A stretch of 64,000 bases of DNA, taken from positions 930,001 to 994,000 of the forward strand of contig NZ_CP016769.1 of the NCBI RefSeq assembly GCF_002287925.1, in the 5' to 3' direction. This document shows positions 30,726-41,946 of the stretch, piece by piece (the stretch's first letter is position 1; every line of letters starts with the position of its first letter). The notes under the pieces are model-generated. The model was not told where the DNA came from and searched no databases. It worked only from the letters and a program-made list of their open reading frames with translations. The DNA comes from Candidatus Planktophila lacus (lineage in GTDB: Bacteria > Actinomycetota > Actinomycetes > Nanopelagicales > Nanopelagicaceae). A program made the translations under genes and the position numbers.

Positions 30726-32399
30726 CTAGCCGCAGACAGCGCCCTTTGAGGCCGAGCCAACGGTCTTGGAATACTTCGCCAGAACCCCACGGGTGAATTT
30801 GTGAGGAAGCGGCTGCCATCCAACTTTGCGAGCTTCGAGTTCTGCCGGGTCAACTAAGAGATCTAAGGTGCGCGCCTTGATATCAATGCGCACACGATCG
30901 CCATCTTTTATAAATGCAATCGGTCCACCATCTACTGCTTCGGGTGCAACGTGCCCAACACATAGACCAGTTGATCCACCAGAGAAGCGACCATCAGTTA
31001 AGAGCAGAGTTGATTTACCAAGTCCTGCTCCTTTAATCGCACCAGTAATCATCAACATCTCGCGCATACCTGGTCCACCCTTTGGACCTTCGTAGCGAAT
31101 CACAACTACATCGCCAGATTGGATCGTTCCATTTTCGAGCGCTTCCATCGCAGCTTGTTCGCGTTCAAAAACGCGCGCTGGTCCTTCGAAAGATTCGATA
31201 CCTATACCTGCGGTCTTACAGACTGCGCCATCGGAAGCAAGTGAACCACCAAGAATTGTGATTCCGACATCTGTTGAAAGTGGTGTTGAAATTGCATGCA
31301 AAATATCGCCATCTACATCTGGAGGATTAATCCCCGCAAGGTTTTCGGCCATAGTTTTTCCGGTAACTGTCATTACATCGCCATGCAATAAACCGGCATC
31401 GAGAAGCGCCTTAAGTACAACAGGTACTCCCCCGACTTTATCCATGTCGCTCATTACATAACGACCGAATGGCTTTAGATCTCCGAGTAGGGGAACTTTT
31501 GAACCAATACGGTGGAAATCATCAAGTGATAAATCAACTTCTGCTTCGTGTGCAATCGCTAGCAAGTGAAGAACTGCGTTTGTAGAACCACCAAGTGCCA
31601 TAACGGCGGTTATAGCATTTTCAAATGCGCGCTTTGTAAGAATGTCGCGAGTTGTTAGACCCAGCTTGATCATATTTACAACTGCAGCACCTGATGCAAC
31701 CGCGAAAGCATCGCGGCGGCGATCAACTGCAGGAGGTGCGGCAGATCCTGGAAGTGAGAGTCCGATTGCTTCGCCAACAGTTGCCATAGTGTTCGCGGTG
31801 TACATACCGCCGCAAGCGCCTTCACCTGGACAGATTGCGCGCTCAATTTGATCGACGCGTTCTTGGGTGATTAATCCGCGAGCACAAGCACCAACTGCTT
31901 CGAAGGCATCGATGATGGTTACATCTTTGCCATCTACTTGTCCTGGAAGAGTTGATCCGGCATAAACAAAGACAGATGCAACATCTATACGTGCTGCCGC
32001 CATCATCATTCCAGGCAGTGACTTATCGCACCCAGCAAATGTAACCATGCCATCAAGGCGTTCGGCCTGCATAACTGTTTCAACTGAATCGGCAATTACT
32101 TCACGAGAAACAAGTGAGAAGTGCATTCCTTCGTGTCCCATAGAAATTCCATCAGAGACTGAAATAGTGCCGAATTGCATTGGGAACCCACCGGCATCAA
32201 TTACGCCTTGCTTAGAAGCTTTAGCTAAGCGATCTAACGAGAGATTACATGGGGTGATTTCATTCCAAGATGAAGCAATGCCGATCTGAGGCTTTACCCA
32301 ATCTTCATCACCCATACCGACTGCGCGAAGCATTCCGCGGGCAGGTGCGCGCTCTAAACCATCTGTGACCAAACCCGAACGTGGCTTCATCTGCGACAT
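30726..32399 (-). CDS. ilvD: Dihydroxy-acid dehydratase
   Basis: Iron-sulfur dehydratase for the third common step of valine and isoleucine synthesis. The 557-residue protein has the cluster-ligand segments [11 protein letters not shown] and [14 protein letters not shown], and the C-terminal [20 protein letters not shown] chose ATG 32399 (MSQMKPRSG) because a TAGACT -10 box lies 7 bases upstream; a longer frame would begin before that promoter. It is codirectional with, but separate from, the attenuator-controlled ilvB operon. Confidence 0.96.
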   Translation of the reverse strand: MSQMKPRSGLVTDGLERAPARGMLRAVGMGDEDWVKPQIGIASSWNEITPCNLSLDRLAKASKQGVIDAGGFPMQFGTISVSDGISMGHEGMHFSLVSREVIADSVETVMQAERLDGMVTFAGCDKSLPGMMMAAARIDVASVFVYAGSTLPGQVDGKDVTIIDAFEAVGACARGLITQERVDQIERAICPGEGACGGMYTANTMATVGEAIGLSLPGSAAPPAVDRRRDAFAVASGAAVVNMIKLGLTTRDILTKRAFENAITAVMALGGSTNAVLHLLAIAHEAEVDLSLDDFHRIGSKVPLLGDLKPFGRYVMSDMDKVGGVPVVLKALLDAGLLHGDVMTVTGKTMAENLAGINPPDVDGDILHAISTPLSTDVGITILGGSLASDGAVCKTAGIGIESFEGPARVFEREQAAMEALENGTIQSGDVVVIRYEGPKGGPGMREMLMITGAIKGAGLGKSTLLLTDGRFSGGSTGLCVGHVAPEAVDGGPIAFIKDGDRVRIDIKARTLDLLVDPAELEARKVGWQPLPHKFTRGVLAKYSKTVGSASKGAVCG

Positions 32400-32406
32400 G
32401 GCGATG

Positions 32407-32436
32407 AGTCTAATAGACTCCACTCATTCACTTCAA
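32407..32436 (-). promoter_or_regulatory. Predicted leaderless promoter of ilvD, within a palindrome
   Basis: On the minus strand TTGAAG (32431-32436), 18 bases, then TAGACT (32407-32412) sit 7 bases before ATG 32399. The -10 is half of a 13-base palindrome AGTCTAATAGACT (32407-32419), so a mirror TAGACT faces the divergent MFS gene. Confidence 0.55.
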
Positions 32437-32475
32437 TATTTAACCAAATTGCTTAACGTTTCCGAGGAGATTTCT

Positions 32476-33948
32476 GTGTCAAAAAAGCCCGTCCAATTAG
32501 ATAAAGATGGTTTAGATCCAAATCGCTGGCGTACGCTCTTTGTGGTTGCCATTTCTCAATTAATGGTCGTTCTCGACTCATCAATTGTAAATATTGCTAT
32601 CCCAAGTGCAAAGGCTGATCTCGGGATTACCGATGCAAATCAGCAGTGGGTTATCACTGCCTACACCTTGGCTTTTGGTTCTTTGCTTCTAATTGGCGGG
32701 CGCATTGGTGACTTCATGGGCCGTAAGAAAATCTTTATCATCGGGCTCGCAGGTTTCGCAGCCGCTTCCGCTCTTGGCGGAGTAGCTGCAAATCAAGAGT
32801 TGCTCTTTGCTTCCCGTGCGCTACAAGGTGTTTTCGGTGCCCTTCTTGCACCTGCAGCACTGGCAATTATTTCTGTTACTTTCACAGTACCTGCAGAGCG
32901 CGCTAAAGCATTCGGTGTCGTTGGCGCAATCTCAGGTGGTGGCGCAGCCATTGGATTAATCCTTGGTGGAACTCTTACTGAGTACTTCTCATGGCGCTGG
33001 TGTTTAGGTGTCAACGTTCCGATCGCGGTATTCGCTGGCTTAATGGCCTTCTTCTATGTCAGAGAATCAAAAGCTGGAGGCGAACATAGCTACGACATTC
33101 CTGGTGTTATCACTGCAACTGCAGGTCTCTTCTCGCTGACTTACGGTTTTAATGAAGCAGCGACCAAGGGTTGGTCATCACAGAGCACAATTACATTCTT
33201 AGTTGTCGCCGTACTTCTCTTGGTTTCATTTGTTGTAATCGAAGCCAAGGTTTCAAATCCAATGATGCCGCTGCGCGTTGTAACAGAGCGCAACCGCGGT
33301 GGTTCATACCTAGGTTCCCTAATCGTCGGAGCCGGTCTCTTCTCGATGTTCTTATTCCTAGGTCTTTACCTACAAGTCGTACTTGGGTACTCACCACTTA
33401 AATCAGGTTTTGCATTCCTGCCATTTACTGCAGGAATCATCGTGTTCGCGGGAATTGCTTCTCAGCTCTTGCCTAAATTCGGTCCTCGTCCGCTGATGGT
33501 GCCAGGCTTAGTTTTCGCAGGTATTGGTCTGCTTATGTTGACCTTGATTACCCCAGAAACTTCCTACGTAACACATGTTCTTCCATCGCTTCTCATTATG
33601 AGCTCTGGAATGGCGCTGGTCTTTATTCCGCTAACTTCAACTTCACTACACGGGGTTAGCAATCAAGATACTGGCGTCGCTAGCGCGATGATCAATACCA
33701 GCCAGCAGGTTGGTGGATCACTCGGTACTGCACTACTTAATACAGTCGCGGCAACCGCTGCGACTAACTACATCGCGGCAAACCAAAGTATGGGCGAAAA
33801 GGTGCAAGCCTTTGGAATCACACATGGTTTCACAGTTGCATTTACCGTATCTGCTGGCTTGTTATTTGCTGGTGCGATCGTGCTCTTCTTCTTTATCAAC
33901 GTTGGGAAAGATTCTCTCGTTGAAACAGAAGGCGTTTCAGTTCACTAA
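32476..33948 (+). CDS. MFS exporter, DHA2 (EmrB/QacA, 14-TM) family
   Basis: A 490-residue drug:H+ antiporter-type protein with about 14 hydrophobic helices. The family motifs are visible: MVVLDSSIVNIAIPSAKADL (helix 1, motif D1-like), GGRIGDFMGRKKIF (motif A) and RALQGVFGALLAPAALAIIS. The start is GTG 32476, with GAGGAGA upstream; the longer frame beginning at 32365 overlaps ilvD and is rejected. It is one of very few plus-strand genes here, and its substrate is unknown. It is convergent with gatB, 10 bases apart, with no terminator between. Confidence 0.9.
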   Translation: MSKKPVQLDKDGLDPNRWRTLFVVAISQLMVVLDSSIVNIAIPSAKADLGITDANQQWVITAYTLAFGSLLLIGGRIGDFMGRKKIFIIGLAGFAAASALGGVAANQELLFASRALQGVFGALLAPAALAIISVTFTVPAERAKAFGVVGAISGGGAAIGLILGGTLTEYFSWRWCLGVNVPIAVFAGLMAFFYVRESKAGGEHSYDIPGVITATAGLFSLTYGFNEAATKGWSSQSTITFLVVAVLLLVSFVVIEAKVSNPMMPLRVVTERNRGGSYLGSLIVGAGLFSMFLFLGLYLQVVLGYSPLKSGFAFLPFTAGIIVFAGIASQLLPKFGPRPLMVPGLVFAGIGLLMLTLITPETSYVTHVLPSLLIMSSGMALVFIPLTSTSLHGVSNQDTGVASAMINTSQQVGGSLGTALLNTVAATAATNYIAANQSMGEKVQAFGITHGFTVAFTVSAGLLFAGAIVLFFFINVGKDSLVETEGVSVH

Positions 33949-33958
33949 TAAATTAAAA

Positions 33959-35467
33959 TTAATTAGTTGGCTGACCTAAGTGGCCAAGTAGAAGCTCTCG
34001 TACGCGAGCAGCATCTGCTTGGCCCTTTGTCTCTTTCATTACTGCACCGATCAAAGCACCCGCTGCAGGAACATGTCCATTACGGACTTTATCTGCAGTC
34101 TCTGCTTGCTCAGCACAAACCTTCTCAATGGCTGCCATTAGCGCGCCATCATCGTTAACAACTTTAATACCGCGCTTTGCCACAACTTCAGAAGGCTTTC
34201 CTTCACCAGCGATTACGCCTTCTACAACTTGGCGGGCCAACTTATCGGTGAGCTCGCCTGCAGCAACTAGCGCAACGATTTCAGCAACATCAGCAGGTGT
34301 GATTGAGAGATCTTGAATCGCAGAATCTTTTTCGTTTGCGATACGTGAGATTTCACCGAGCCACCAAGTACGCGCCTTAGTTGGTTCTGCACCAAGCAGA
34401 ACGGTAGCTTCCACGATATCCAAAACGTCAGCGTTGATCATCGCGGCCATCTCTTTATCTGGAACAGACCATTCCTCTTTCAAGCGCTTACGACGTAGCG
34501 ATGGGCGCTCCGGTAATTGCTTGCGAAGAGTTTCGATCCAGCCTGCATCAGGTGCAACTGGAACTAGATCCGGCTCAGGGAAGTAACGGTAATCCTCGGC
34601 TTGTTCTTTTGAGCGACCAGAGCGAGTTAGCCCCGACTCTTCTTGGAAGTGACGCGTCTCTTGCTTAACTTTCTTGCCATCATTTAGCAGTTCAGCGTGA
34701 CGAATCATTTCACCGCGGATAGCGCGCTCGACAGAGCGTAGAGAGTTTACGTTCTTGGTTTCAGAGCGCGTTCCAAGAACTTCAGAACCGATTATGCGAA
34801 GGGAAACGTTGGCATCACAACGAAGTGAGCCTTGCTCCATCTTTACATCCGAAACCTTTAAGCCGCGCAAGATGTCACGGAGTTCGGCAACGTATGCCTT
34901 AGCAACTTCTGGCGCGTACTTGCCGGTGCCAGGAACAATCTTGGTAACGATTTCAACAAGTGGAATTCCGGCGCGGTTGTAATCAAGGAGTGAATATTCC
35001 GCGCCATGGATACGACCAGTTGCGCCGCCAACGTGGAGCGACTTTCCGGTGTCTTCTTCCATGTGTACGCGTTCAATTTCGATGCGGAACTGCTTTGGAC
35101 CTTCTTCAGTTTCGATTTCTACATCGACATATCCATCGAAACAGATTGGTTCGTCGTACTGCGAAATCTGGAAGTTCTTTGGCATATCGGGATAGAAATA
35201 GTTCTTACGTGCAAAGCGGCTGTAAGGCGCGATCTGACAGTTAAGCGCCAAACCAATTTTGATAGTTGATTCGATCGCTGTGGCATTTACAACTGGTAGC
35301 GCGCCAGGTAGCGCCAAGCAGACTGGGCACGTTTGAGTGTTCGGCTCTGCACCGAAAGTGGTGCTGCAAGAGCAGAACATCTTGGACTCGGTATTTAGTT
35401 CAACGTGAACTTCTAGGCCAAGTACAGGTTCGTACTTTGAAATTACATCGTCATAGGTAAGCGCCAT
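33959..35467 (-). CDS. gatB: Asp-tRNA(Asn)/Glu-tRNA(Gln) amidotransferase subunit B
   Basis: tRNA-binding and kinase subunit of the GatCAB complex, which amidates mischarged Glu-tRNA(Gln) or Asp-tRNA(Asn). The 502 residues include [21 protein letters not shown], the cysteine cluster [38 protein letters not shown], and a C-terminal YqeY-like tail domain. The ATG overlaps the gatA stop as TAATG. Confidence 0.97.
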   Translation of the reverse strand: MALTYDDVISKYEPVLGLEVHVELNTESKMFCSCSTTFGAEPNTQTCPVCLALPGALPVVNATAIESTIKIGLALNCQIAPYSRFARKNYFYPDMPKNFQISQYDEPICFDGYVDVEIETEEGPKQFRIEIERVHMEEDTGKSLHVGGATGRIHGAEYSLLDYNRAGIPLVEIVTKIVPGTGKYAPEVAKAYVAELRDILRGLKVSDVKMEQGSLRCDANVSLRIIGSEVLGTRSETKNVNSLRSVERAIRGEMIRHAELLNDGKKVKQETRHFQEESGLTRSGRSKEQAEDYRYFPEPDLVPVAPDAGWIETLRKQLPERPSLRRKRLKEEWSVPDKEMAAMINADVLDIVEATVLLGAEPTKARTWWLGEISRIANEKDSAIQDLSITPADVAEIVALVAAGELTDKLARQVVEGVIAGEGKPSEVVAKRGIKVVNDDGALMAAIEKVCAEQAETADKVRNGHVPAAGALIGAVMKETKGQADAARVRELLLGHLGQPTN

Positions 35468-36963
35468 TATTTGGCACCTCCTAGCGCTGGAACTTGATCA
35501 ATTAAATATCCGCCCCACTTGCTCACCAGCGCTGCTTCAAGTGCTCCACCGACTTCGTAAAGTCGTTGATCTTGCATCGCTGGCGCCATGATCTGGAAAC
35601 CAACTGGCAGACCATCTTCATCAGCTAATCCTGCTGGCAGGCTCATTCCGCAAATACCGGCAAGGTTTACCGGAATTGTTGCTACATCTGCCAAATACAT
35701 CGCGATTGGATCTTCAGATTTTTCACCGATCTTAAAGGCGGTGATTGGTGATGTTGGTGAAACCAATACATCTGCCTTAGTAAATGCCTTCTTATAATCA
35801 TCAATAATCAAGGTACGGATCTTCTGCGCGCTGCCGTAGTACGCATCGTAATAACCAGATGAGAGTGCATATGTACCGAGGATGATGCGGCGCTTAACCT
35901 CGCGGCCAAATCCTGCTTCGCGGGTTGCGTTCATGACTGTTTCGGCAGATGCGCCATCGACATCGCCTGTCCGTAGTCCATAACGCATAGCGTCAAAGCG
36001 GGCTAAGTTGGAAGAGCATTCAGATGGTGCGATCAAGTAGTAAGCAGCAAGTGCATATTCGAAACTTGGGCAATCAACTTCAACGATTTCAGCGCCAAGA
36101 GATTCAAGTAGCTCAAGTGATTCGTTAAAACGGGCAAGGACACCGTTTTGATATCCATCGCCCTGCAACTGCTTGATTACGCCGATCTTCTTTCCCTTTA
36201 CATCTGCGCTACGTGCTGCCGCAACAACGTTTGGAACTGCCGCGTTAATGCTCGTTGCATCCTTCGGATCATGTCCAGCCATTACTTCATGCAACAACGC
36301 AGTATCTAAAACGGTGCGACCAAACGGTCCTGCTTGATCAAGACTTGAGGAGTAAGCGATAAGTCCATAACGAGAAACGGCGCCGTAAGTTGGACGTACT
36401 CCAACGATTCCGGTTAGCGCTGCAGGTTGGCGAATCGAACCGCCAGTATCAGAACCAACGGCGATCGGTGCTTCAAATGCGCTAACCGCTGCAGCTGATC
36501 CACCACTTGAACCACCTGGAGTGCGAGTTAAATCCCATGGATTAAAAGTTGGGCCATAGCCTGAGTTTTCAGTAGAAGAACCCATTGCGAATTCATCCAT
36601 ATTGGTTTTACCAAGAATTACAACGCCAGCCTGCTTTAACTTTGAAACGACAGTTGAGTCATACGGCGGTTTCCAACCCTGCAAGATCTTTGATCCCGCT
36701 GTTGTCGGTACGCCTTCTTGGGCTAAGACATCTTTAAGTGCAAGTGGAACACCTGCAAGTGGGTGCAACTTCTTTCCAGCAGCGCGTTCGGCATCAACTT
36801 TGGCGGCTTGGGCAAGTGCGTTTTCGCCATCGACATGTAGAAATGCTTTTACCTTTGAATCGACTTCACTGATGCGATCTAAATGGCTTTGGGTAAGCGC
36901 AACCGAAGTCGTCTCCCCCGATGTCAGGGATGCTGACATTTGTGCAGCAGTTTTTTTAATCAT
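35467..36963 (-). CDS. gatA: Asp-tRNA(Asn)/Glu-tRNA(Gln) amidotransferase subunit A
   Basis: Amidase subunit releasing ammonia from glutamine. The 498-residue protein carries the amidase signature with the Ser-Ser-Lys triad: Lys in [10 protein letters not shown], and serines in [16 protein letters not shown] and [16 protein letters not shown]. The ATG overlaps the gatC stop as ATGA, so gatC-gatA-gatB form one coupled operon. Confidence 0.97.
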   Translation of the reverse strand: MIKKTAAQMSASLTSGETTSVALTQSHLDRISEVDSKVKAFLHVDGENALAQAAKVDAERAAGKKLHPLAGVPLALKDVLAQEGVPTTAGSKILQGWKPPYDSTVVSKLKQAGVVILGKTNMDEFAMGSSTENSGYGPTFNPWDLTRTPGGSSGGSAAAVSAFEAPIAVGSDTGGSIRQPAALTGIVGVRPTYGAVSRYGLIAYSSSLDQAGPFGRTVLDTALLHEVMAGHDPKDATSINAAVPNVVAAARSADVKGKKIGVIKQLQGDGYQNGVLARFNESLELLESLGAEIVEVDCPSFEYALAAYYLIAPSECSSNLARFDAMRYGLRTGDVDGASAETVMNATREAGFGREVKRRIILGTYALSSGYYDAYYGSAQKIRTLIIDDYKKAFTKADVLVSPTSPITAFKIGEKSEDPIAMYLADVATIPVNLAGICGMSLPAGLADEDGLPVGFQIMAPAMQDQRLYEVGGALEAALVSKWGGYLIDQVPALGGAK

Positions 36964-37259
36964 TCTGCTTCACCAAGAATTTGTGGAACGCGAAAGCGTT
37001 GATCTTCTTGTGCAGGGGCCCCAGATAACGCTTGCTCTGGAGTAAGGCTTGGTTGCACTTGATCTTCACGGAAAATGTTTTCAATTGGCTGCGGATGAGA
37101 TGTTGCCTTGACGCCTTCTAAATCCAGCTCTTGAACTCGCGCTACTGCGTCGAGGATGCTGCCAAATTGTGATGCCAGATTTACGAGTTCATCCTCGGTC
37201 ATCTCAATGCGGGCAAGCGATGCCAACTTTGCGACATCATCACGGGAAAGGCTGCTCAT
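36960..37259 (-). CDS. gatC: Asp-tRNA(Asn)/Glu-tRNA(Gln) amidotransferase subunit C
   Basis: Small linker subunit that stabilises GatA. At 99 residues it has the family pattern: [22 protein letters not shown], a middle helix ([14 protein letters not shown]), and the C-terminal P-rich tail [27 protein letters not shown] box lies 9 bases before ATG 37259, suggesting transcription starts just ahead of it. It is the first gene of gatCAB. Confidence 0.95.
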   Translation of the reverse strand: MSSLSRDDVAKLASLARIEMTEDELVNLASQFGSILDAVARVQELDLEGVKATSHPQPIENIFREDQVQPSLTPEQALSGAPAQEDQRFRVPQILGEAE

Positions 37260-37287
37260 AGTGTGTGAAGTTTAATGAGAAAGCGGG

Positions 37288-38556
37288 TTACGAGCGAATT
37301 TGCCCATCACCAGTGACGATCCAAGTGGTTGTGGTCATCGCTTCTAAGCCCATCGGGCCGCGGGCATGAAGTTTCTGATTTGAGATGCCGATTTCAGCGC
37401 CAAATCCCATTTGTTCGCCATCAGTAAAGCGCGTAGAAGTATTGACCATCACGGCTGCGCAATCAGCAAGTGCGATGAAACGGTCTGCGTTCTCTTTCTT
37501 TTCAGTCACGATCGCTTCGGTGTGATTAGTGCCGTACTTTGCGATGTGATCTGCTGCAGCATCAACTGAATCAACAACACCAACGTTCATTTCAAGGATT
37601 CCATATTCAGTGCACCAGTTTTGATCAGTGGCAGGAGTTGAAGCAATTCCAAACTTTTCAGCCACCTTCTGTGCAGTTGCATCAGCGTGCAAGATAACGC
37701 CAGCATCAGATAGCGCCTTGAGCGCCATCGGCAAAAATGTCGGTGCAATGGCTCGGTGAACCAAAAGAGTTTCGGCGGCGTTGCAAACACTTGGGCGATG
37801 GGTCTTGGAGTTAATCAAGATTGGAAGAGCTTTTTCAATATCTGCAAATTCGTCGACATAAACATGGCAAACACCAGCACCGGTTTCGATAGTTGGAACT
37901 GTAGATTCATCGACCACCATGCGGATTAGCGCGGCGCTACCACGTGGAATAACTAGATCAACTTTGCCACGTGCGTTTAGCAGTGCTTTAACGGTTGCAC
38001 GATCTTCGGATGGAACCAACTGAATTACCTCTGGTGAAATTTTTGTTGTGGCTAGCGCATCTCGGATAACGGTTACGAGAACCTGGTTGCTCGCCGCCGC
38101 TGTAGAAGAGCCACGCAACAACGCTGCGTTGCCGGACATTAGCAAGATAACTGCAGCATCTACCGTGACATTTGGACGGGCTTCGTAAACCATACCGATA
38201 ACACCGAATGGAACAGATACTTGTTTAAGATCTAAACCATTTGGCAGAGTTGATTGGCGCAACACTTGTCCAAGTGGATCTGGAAGATCAGCGACCAAGC
38301 GCGCGCCATTAGCCATTCCGGCAACGCGAGATTCGGTAAGAAGTAAACGATCCTGCATCTGAGGATGCATATCCTCAGCTTTTGCTCGCGCAATATCTTC
38401 GGCATTAGCCTTTAAAATCTCGGCGCTACGAGTTTCGATAGCGGCAGCAATTGCATATAAAGCAGCCTTGCGTTCGGTACCTGTTGCAGTAGATAGCGTG
38501 CGTGCCGCAGCACGCGCCTTTAGAGCTAAATCCGAAACTATCTCGACTGCATCCAT
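37288..38556 (-). CDS. proA: Gamma-glutamyl phosphate reductase
   Basis: Second step of proline synthesis, reducing glutamyl 5-phosphate to the semialdehyde. The 422-residue aldehyde dehydrogenase-like enzyme has PFGVIGMVYEARPNVT, LRGSSTAAASN, and the catalytic cysteine in HRPSVCNAAETLLVH. A TAAACT box 6 bases before ATG 38556 suggests a leaderless start, although proB lies only 23 bases upstream. Confidence 0.96.
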   Translation of the reverse strand: MDAVEIVSDLALKARAAARTLSTATGTERKAALYAIAAAIETRSAEILKANAEDIARAKAEDMHPQMQDRLLLTESRVAGMANGARLVADLPDPLGQVLRQSTLPNGLDLKQVSVPFGVIGMVYEARPNVTVDAAVILLMSGNAALLRGSSTAAASNQVLVTVIRDALATTKISPEVIQLVPSEDRATVKALLNARGKVDLVIPRGSAALIRMVVDESTVPTIETGAGVCHVYVDEFADIEKALPILINSKTHRPSVCNAAETLLVHRAIAPTFLPMALKALSDAGVILHADATAQKVAEKFGIASTPATDQNWCTEYGILEMNVGVVDSVDAAADHIAKYGTNHTEAIVTEKKENADRFIALADCAAVMVNTSTRFTDGEQMGFGAEIGISNQKLHARGPMGLEAMTTTTWIVTGDGQIRS

Positions 38557-38579
38557 TGGAAAAGTTTATCGGTTTCTAT

Positions 38580-39698
38580 TTATCCGAGGAGTACTAAATC
38601 ATCGCGGTGAACTAACTCGCGCTCATATTCTGCGCCCAAAGTTGCCGCAAGCTCTTTAGTAGAACGGCCCAGCATCTGTGGGATTTCATGCGAATCAAAT
38701 GCCACAAGTCCTCGTGCAATAACTTTCTTATCTGCACTCATTATTTCGACAGTATCCCCGGCGATGAATTCGCCTTCAACCGCAGTAACACCAGCAGGTA
38801 GAAGTGAAACTCCTCTTTCGAGAATCGCTGTTACTGCTCCAGCATCGAGAATTAAGCGACCGCGTGGAGTTGAGGCATGTGCCAACCAGAGCAGACGCGA
38901 TGTAGAACGTGTTCCGTGAGATGCAAAGAAGGTTCCGACTTCAGCGCCGGCTAGTGCATTTGCTGCATTAGTAAGCGATGTAAGCAACATTGGAGTTCCC
39001 GCGCCCGTTGAGATGCGCGCAGCTTCAATTTTGGTAACCATTCCCCCGCTACCAACGCCGGCAGAACCTGCGCCACCAATATCAAAATTCTCAATATCTG
39101 CGATGTGATCGACAAATGAGATTGCTTTTGCGCCCGCATGTGAAGGTGGGGCGTCATAGAGCGCATCAACATCTGAAACCAGCACAAGTAAATCAGCGCC
39201 GATTAGTAGCGACACAAGCGCGGCTAAGCGATCGTTATCGCCGAAGCGGATCTCTTGCGTACCGACTGAATCGTTTTCGTTGATGATTGGCACAACACCA
39301 AGTGAGAGCAACTTATTCAAAGTCTGTTGTGCGTTCTGATAGTGCGAACGACGAACCACATCTTCGGTTGTTAAAAGCACCTGAGATGAGACCAAGTTAT
39401 GGCGTGAAAAGTTCTCGTTGTACTTTGCAATAAGCAAGCCTTGGCCAACTGATGCTGCCGCTTGTTGCGTCGCTAAATCCTTTGGACGGGTTGTTAAACC
39501 GAGTGGAGCAAGGCCGGCTGCGATTGCACCCGAAGAAACCAGAACAACTTCAGCACCACGTGAACGTAGTTGGGCAACTGCATCAACGATTTGTGAAACC
39601 GCTTGGCTATCGAGGGCAGAACCTGCAGAACCGGTTAGCGAAGATGAACCAATTTTAATTACAACGCGTTTCGCACTTGTAACTGCGCTGCGGCTCAT
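38580..39698 (-). CDS. proB: Glutamate 5-kinase with PUA domain
   Basis: First step of proline synthesis. The 372 residues comprise an amino acid kinase domain (RVVIKIGSSSLTGSAGSALD, VLVSSGAIAAG, NENDSVGTQEIRFGDND, GSGGMVTKIEAARI) and a C-terminal PUA domain from about residue 275. The ATG directly follows the obgE stop (TAAATG arrangement), so proB is co-translated with obgE. The obgE-proB-proA order is common in Actinobacteria. Confidence 0.97.
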   Translation of the reverse strand: MSRSAVTSAKRVVIKIGSSSLTGSAGSALDSQAVSQIVDAVAQLRSRGAEVVLVSSGAIAAGLAPLGLTTRPKDLATQQAAASVGQGLLIAKYNENFSRHNLVSSQVLLTTEDVVRRSHYQNAQQTLNKLLSLGVVPIINENDSVGTQEIRFGDNDRLAALVSLLIGADLLVLVSDVDALYDAPPSHAGAKAISFVDHIADIENFDIGGAGSAGVGSGGMVTKIEAARISTGAGTPMLLTSLTNAANALAGAEVGTFFASHGTRSTSRLLWLAHASTPRGRLILDAGAVTAILERGVSLLPAGVTAVEGEFIAGDTVEIMSADKKVIARGLVAFDSHEIPQMLGRSTKELAATLGAEYERELVHRDDLVLLG

Positions 39699-41189
39699 TT
39701 ACTTATCCTCTGCTGGTGTTGGATCCGTTAAGCGTGGAGTATGTGGGTCCTCCACGTTGTACTCCCATTGTTGCGCAATTTCATCATCACTTAGTTGATC
39801 GACAACACGTTCTTCTACAACCCATGAGCCTTCTAGGCGTGAGTCTTCGCCGCGACGATGCAAGTGACCGGCTAATTGTTCGGCGCCAGCTTCAATAGTT
39901 GGCTCCCATTCGAAGACAACTTCATTATCGCCAGATCCGATACGTACTTCACTTCCGGCAACCGCTCCCTGCTTGAACAACTCTTTTTCTACTCCGAGCT
40001 GTGCCAAGCGATCTGCCAAGTAACCAATTGCTTCAGCGTTCTTAAAGTTTGTTTGGCGAACCCAACGAACAACTTTCTGTCCGCGAACGCTAAATGAACC
40101 ATCGGCGTTTGCGCGAACGGTGAATCCTGAATCATCTACAGCTGTTGGACGCAAGATGATGCGAGTGCGTTCTTCGGTTGCAGCCTCGGCGCGCGCTTTC
40201 TGTACTAGGCGTGCCATTGCGTAGAGAAGTTCAGTTAAGCCTGCACGGCTTGCGGCAGAGACTGGGTAAACCTCATAGCCCTTATCGCGCAAAGTTTGCG
40301 CAACCATATCGGCCATTGCTTGGCCGTCAGGAAGATCAATTTTATTTAGCGCAATAATGCGCACGCGATCTTCGAGGCCGCCGTACTGTGCAAGTTCAGA
40401 TTCAATGATTTCAAGATCTGTAATTGGGTTGCGATCTGTTTCTAACGTTCCGCAATCGAGTACATGTACAAGTGCCACACAACGTTCGACGTGGCGCAAG
40501 AACTCAAGACCCAAACCTTTACCTTGTGAGGCTCCTGGAATTAACCCTGGAACATCGGCAACGGTAAAGCGAGTATCTCCTGCTTGAACAACACCTAAAT
40601 TTGGAACCAAAGTTGTAAATGGATAGTCAGCGATCTTTGGGCGCGCAGCAGAAATCGCGGCGATTAACGAAGATTTTCCGGCGCTTGGATATCCAACAAG
40701 TGCGATGTCGGCAACTGATTTAAGTTCTAAGTAAAGAGTACGTTCTTCACCTGGTTCGCCAAGGAGTGCAAAACCTGGGGCGCGACGCTTTGAAGATGAG
40801 AGAGCCAAGTTGCCGAGGCCACCATGTCCACCTTGTGCCGCAAGAAATGTTGTACCTACCCCAATTAAGTCTGCAAGTTGATTTCCTTTATCGTCGAAAA
40901 CCACTGTGCCATTTGGAACAGGAAGAATTAAATCTTCACCGTATGTGCCATCTTTACGATCGCCATAGCCTTGTGAACCAGATGTTGCTTTGCGATGAGG
41001 TGAATGGTGAAAATCAAGGAGCGTCGTAACACTGGAATCGACGATCAAGATTATGTCGCCACCGCGTCCACCGTTGCCGCCATCTGGACCGCCTAGTGGT
41101 TTAAATTTTTCGCGCTTAACAGAGACGCAACCATCTCCGCCTTTTCCGGCAGCGGCATAGAGCGTTACGCGATCAACGAATGTTGTCAT
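39699..41189 (-). CDS. obgE: GTPase ObgE/CgtA with C-terminal OCT domain
   Basis: Essential GTPase of 50S assembly and stress responses. The 496 residues have the Gly-rich Obg fold ([29 protein letters not shown]), the G domain with [15 protein letters not shown] (P-loop), [16 protein letters not shown] and NKIDLPDG, and a C-terminal OCT domain typical of Gram-positives (about 345-430), followed by an acidic tail. GGGAG lies about 10 bases before ATG 41189. A strong terminator separates it from rpmA. Confidence 0.97.
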   Translation of the reverse strand: MTTFVDRVTLYAAAGKGGDGCVSVKREKFKPLGGPDGGNGGRGGDIILIVDSSVTTLLDFHHSPHRKATSGSQGYGDRKDGTYGEDLILPVPNGTVVFDDKGNQLADLIGVGTTFLAAQGGHGGLGNLALSSSKRRAPGFALLGEPGEERTLYLELKSVADIALVGYPSAGKSSLIAAISAARPKIADYPFTTLVPNLGVVQAGDTRFTVADVPGLIPGASQGKGLGLEFLRHVERCVALVHVLDCGTLETDRNPITDLEIIESELAQYGGLEDRVRIIALNKIDLPDGQAMADMVAQTLRDKGYEVYPVSAASRAGLTELLYAMARLVQKARAEAATEERTRIILRPTAVDDSGFTVRANADGSFSVRGQKVVRWVRQTNFKNAEAIGYLADRLAQLGVEKELFKQGAVAGSEVRIGSGDNEVVFEWEPTIEAGAEQLAGHLHRRGEDSRLEGSWVVEERVVDQLSDDEIAQQWEYNVEDPHTPRLTDPTPAEDK

Positions 41190-41248
41190 CTCTTAACGCT
41201 CCCTTCTGGTTTTTACTAAAATTGAAATCCATAAACCGGCCTGATAAA

Positions 41249-41281
41249 TAAAAAGAGCGAGCCACGAACGCGGCTCGCTCT
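41249..41281. terminator. Intrinsic terminator after rpmA
   Basis: AGAGCGAGCC (41254-41263) and GGCTCGCTCT (41272-41281) form a perfect 10-bp stem with an 8-base loop. On the minus strand it is followed by TTTTT ATTT. It ends the rplU-rpmA transcript 17 bases after rpmA and leaves obgE-proB needing its own promoter. Confidence 0.9.
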
Positions 41282-41297
41282 CTTTGAGAAACCTAAA

Positions 41298-41555
41298 TTA
41301 AGCGACCGGTGCAACCACGTTCACTACACGGCGACCGCGAGCGCGACCGAATTCAACTGCGCCTGCAGCTAGTGCAAAGAGAGTGTCATCCTTACCGCGA
41401 CCAACATTCTTTCCTGGGTGGAAATATGTTCCGCGTTGACGAACCAAAATTTCACCAGCGTTTACTTCTTGTCCGCCAAAGCGCTTGATACCGAGGTATT
41501 GCGGATTTGAATCGCGACCGTTACGTGTCGAGGAGACACCCTTCTTACTTGCCAT
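41298..41555 (-). CDS. rpmA: 50S ribosomal protein L27
   Basis: Large-subunit protein near the peptidyl transferase centre. At 85 residues it has the L27 signature: the N-terminal [21 protein letters not shown] and the conserved [29 protein letters not shown]. The N-terminus begins directly with MASKKG, lacking the cleavable extension seen in Firmicutes. It lies 12 bases after rplU. Confidence 0.98.
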   Translation of the reverse strand: MASKKGVSSTRNGRDSNPQYLGIKRFGGQEVNAGEILVRQRGTYFHPGKNVGRGKDDTLFALAAGAVEFGRARGRRVVNVVAPVA

Positions 41556-41567
41556 TGTTTACGCCCC

Positions 41568-41882
41568 TTATTTCACGCCGCTGATTGCGGTGATCTTGAC
41601 TCGAGTTTGCTGTGCACGGAAACCTTGACGACGACGATAACCGGTCTTGTTCATGTAACGAAGGATGTCGATCTTTGGACCCTTTACTTCGTCAATAACT
41701 TCGCCGGTAACTTTTACACCGCTAAGAACTTTTGCATCTGTTGTAACGCTGGCACCGTCTACTACAAGTAGCGCAGGAAAAGTTACGGTTGCACCAGCAG
41801 CCTGGTCGATACGATCGACAGTGATGGTTTCACCAACGGTGACTTTCTCCTGGCGTCCGCCAGCTTTAACGATTGCGTACAC
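41568..41882 (-). CDS. rplU: 50S ribosomal protein L21
   Basis: Large-subunit protein binding 23S rRNA. The 104-residue protein starts [14 protein letters not shown] (GTG start codon at 41882) and has the C-terminal L21 motif [28 protein letters not shown]. It is first in a two-gene rplU-rpmA unit, with its own predicted promoter after rne. Confidence 0.98.
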   Translation of the reverse strand: MYAIVKAGGRQEKVTVGETITVDRIDQAAGATVTFPALLVVDGASVTTDAKVLSGVKVTGEVIDEVKGPKIDILRYMNKTGYRRRQGFRAQQTRVKITAISGVK

Positions 41883-41946
41883 GATTCTTGCTCCAGTTCA
41901 GTTCACGCTCATGAGGCCCAGGTGGGCTTCTTTCGAGCAGAGGCTA

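Noticed and set aside
30541-30819. 92-codon minus-strand frame spanning the ilvD end and ilv leader
   Set aside because: It runs across the ilvD stop region and the attenuator hairpins in a different frame; the short leader peptide explains the region better.
32365-32475. Upstream extension of the DHA2 exporter frame
   Set aside because: It overlaps the ilvD start and promoter; GTG 32476 has GAGGAGA and gives a normal N-terminus.
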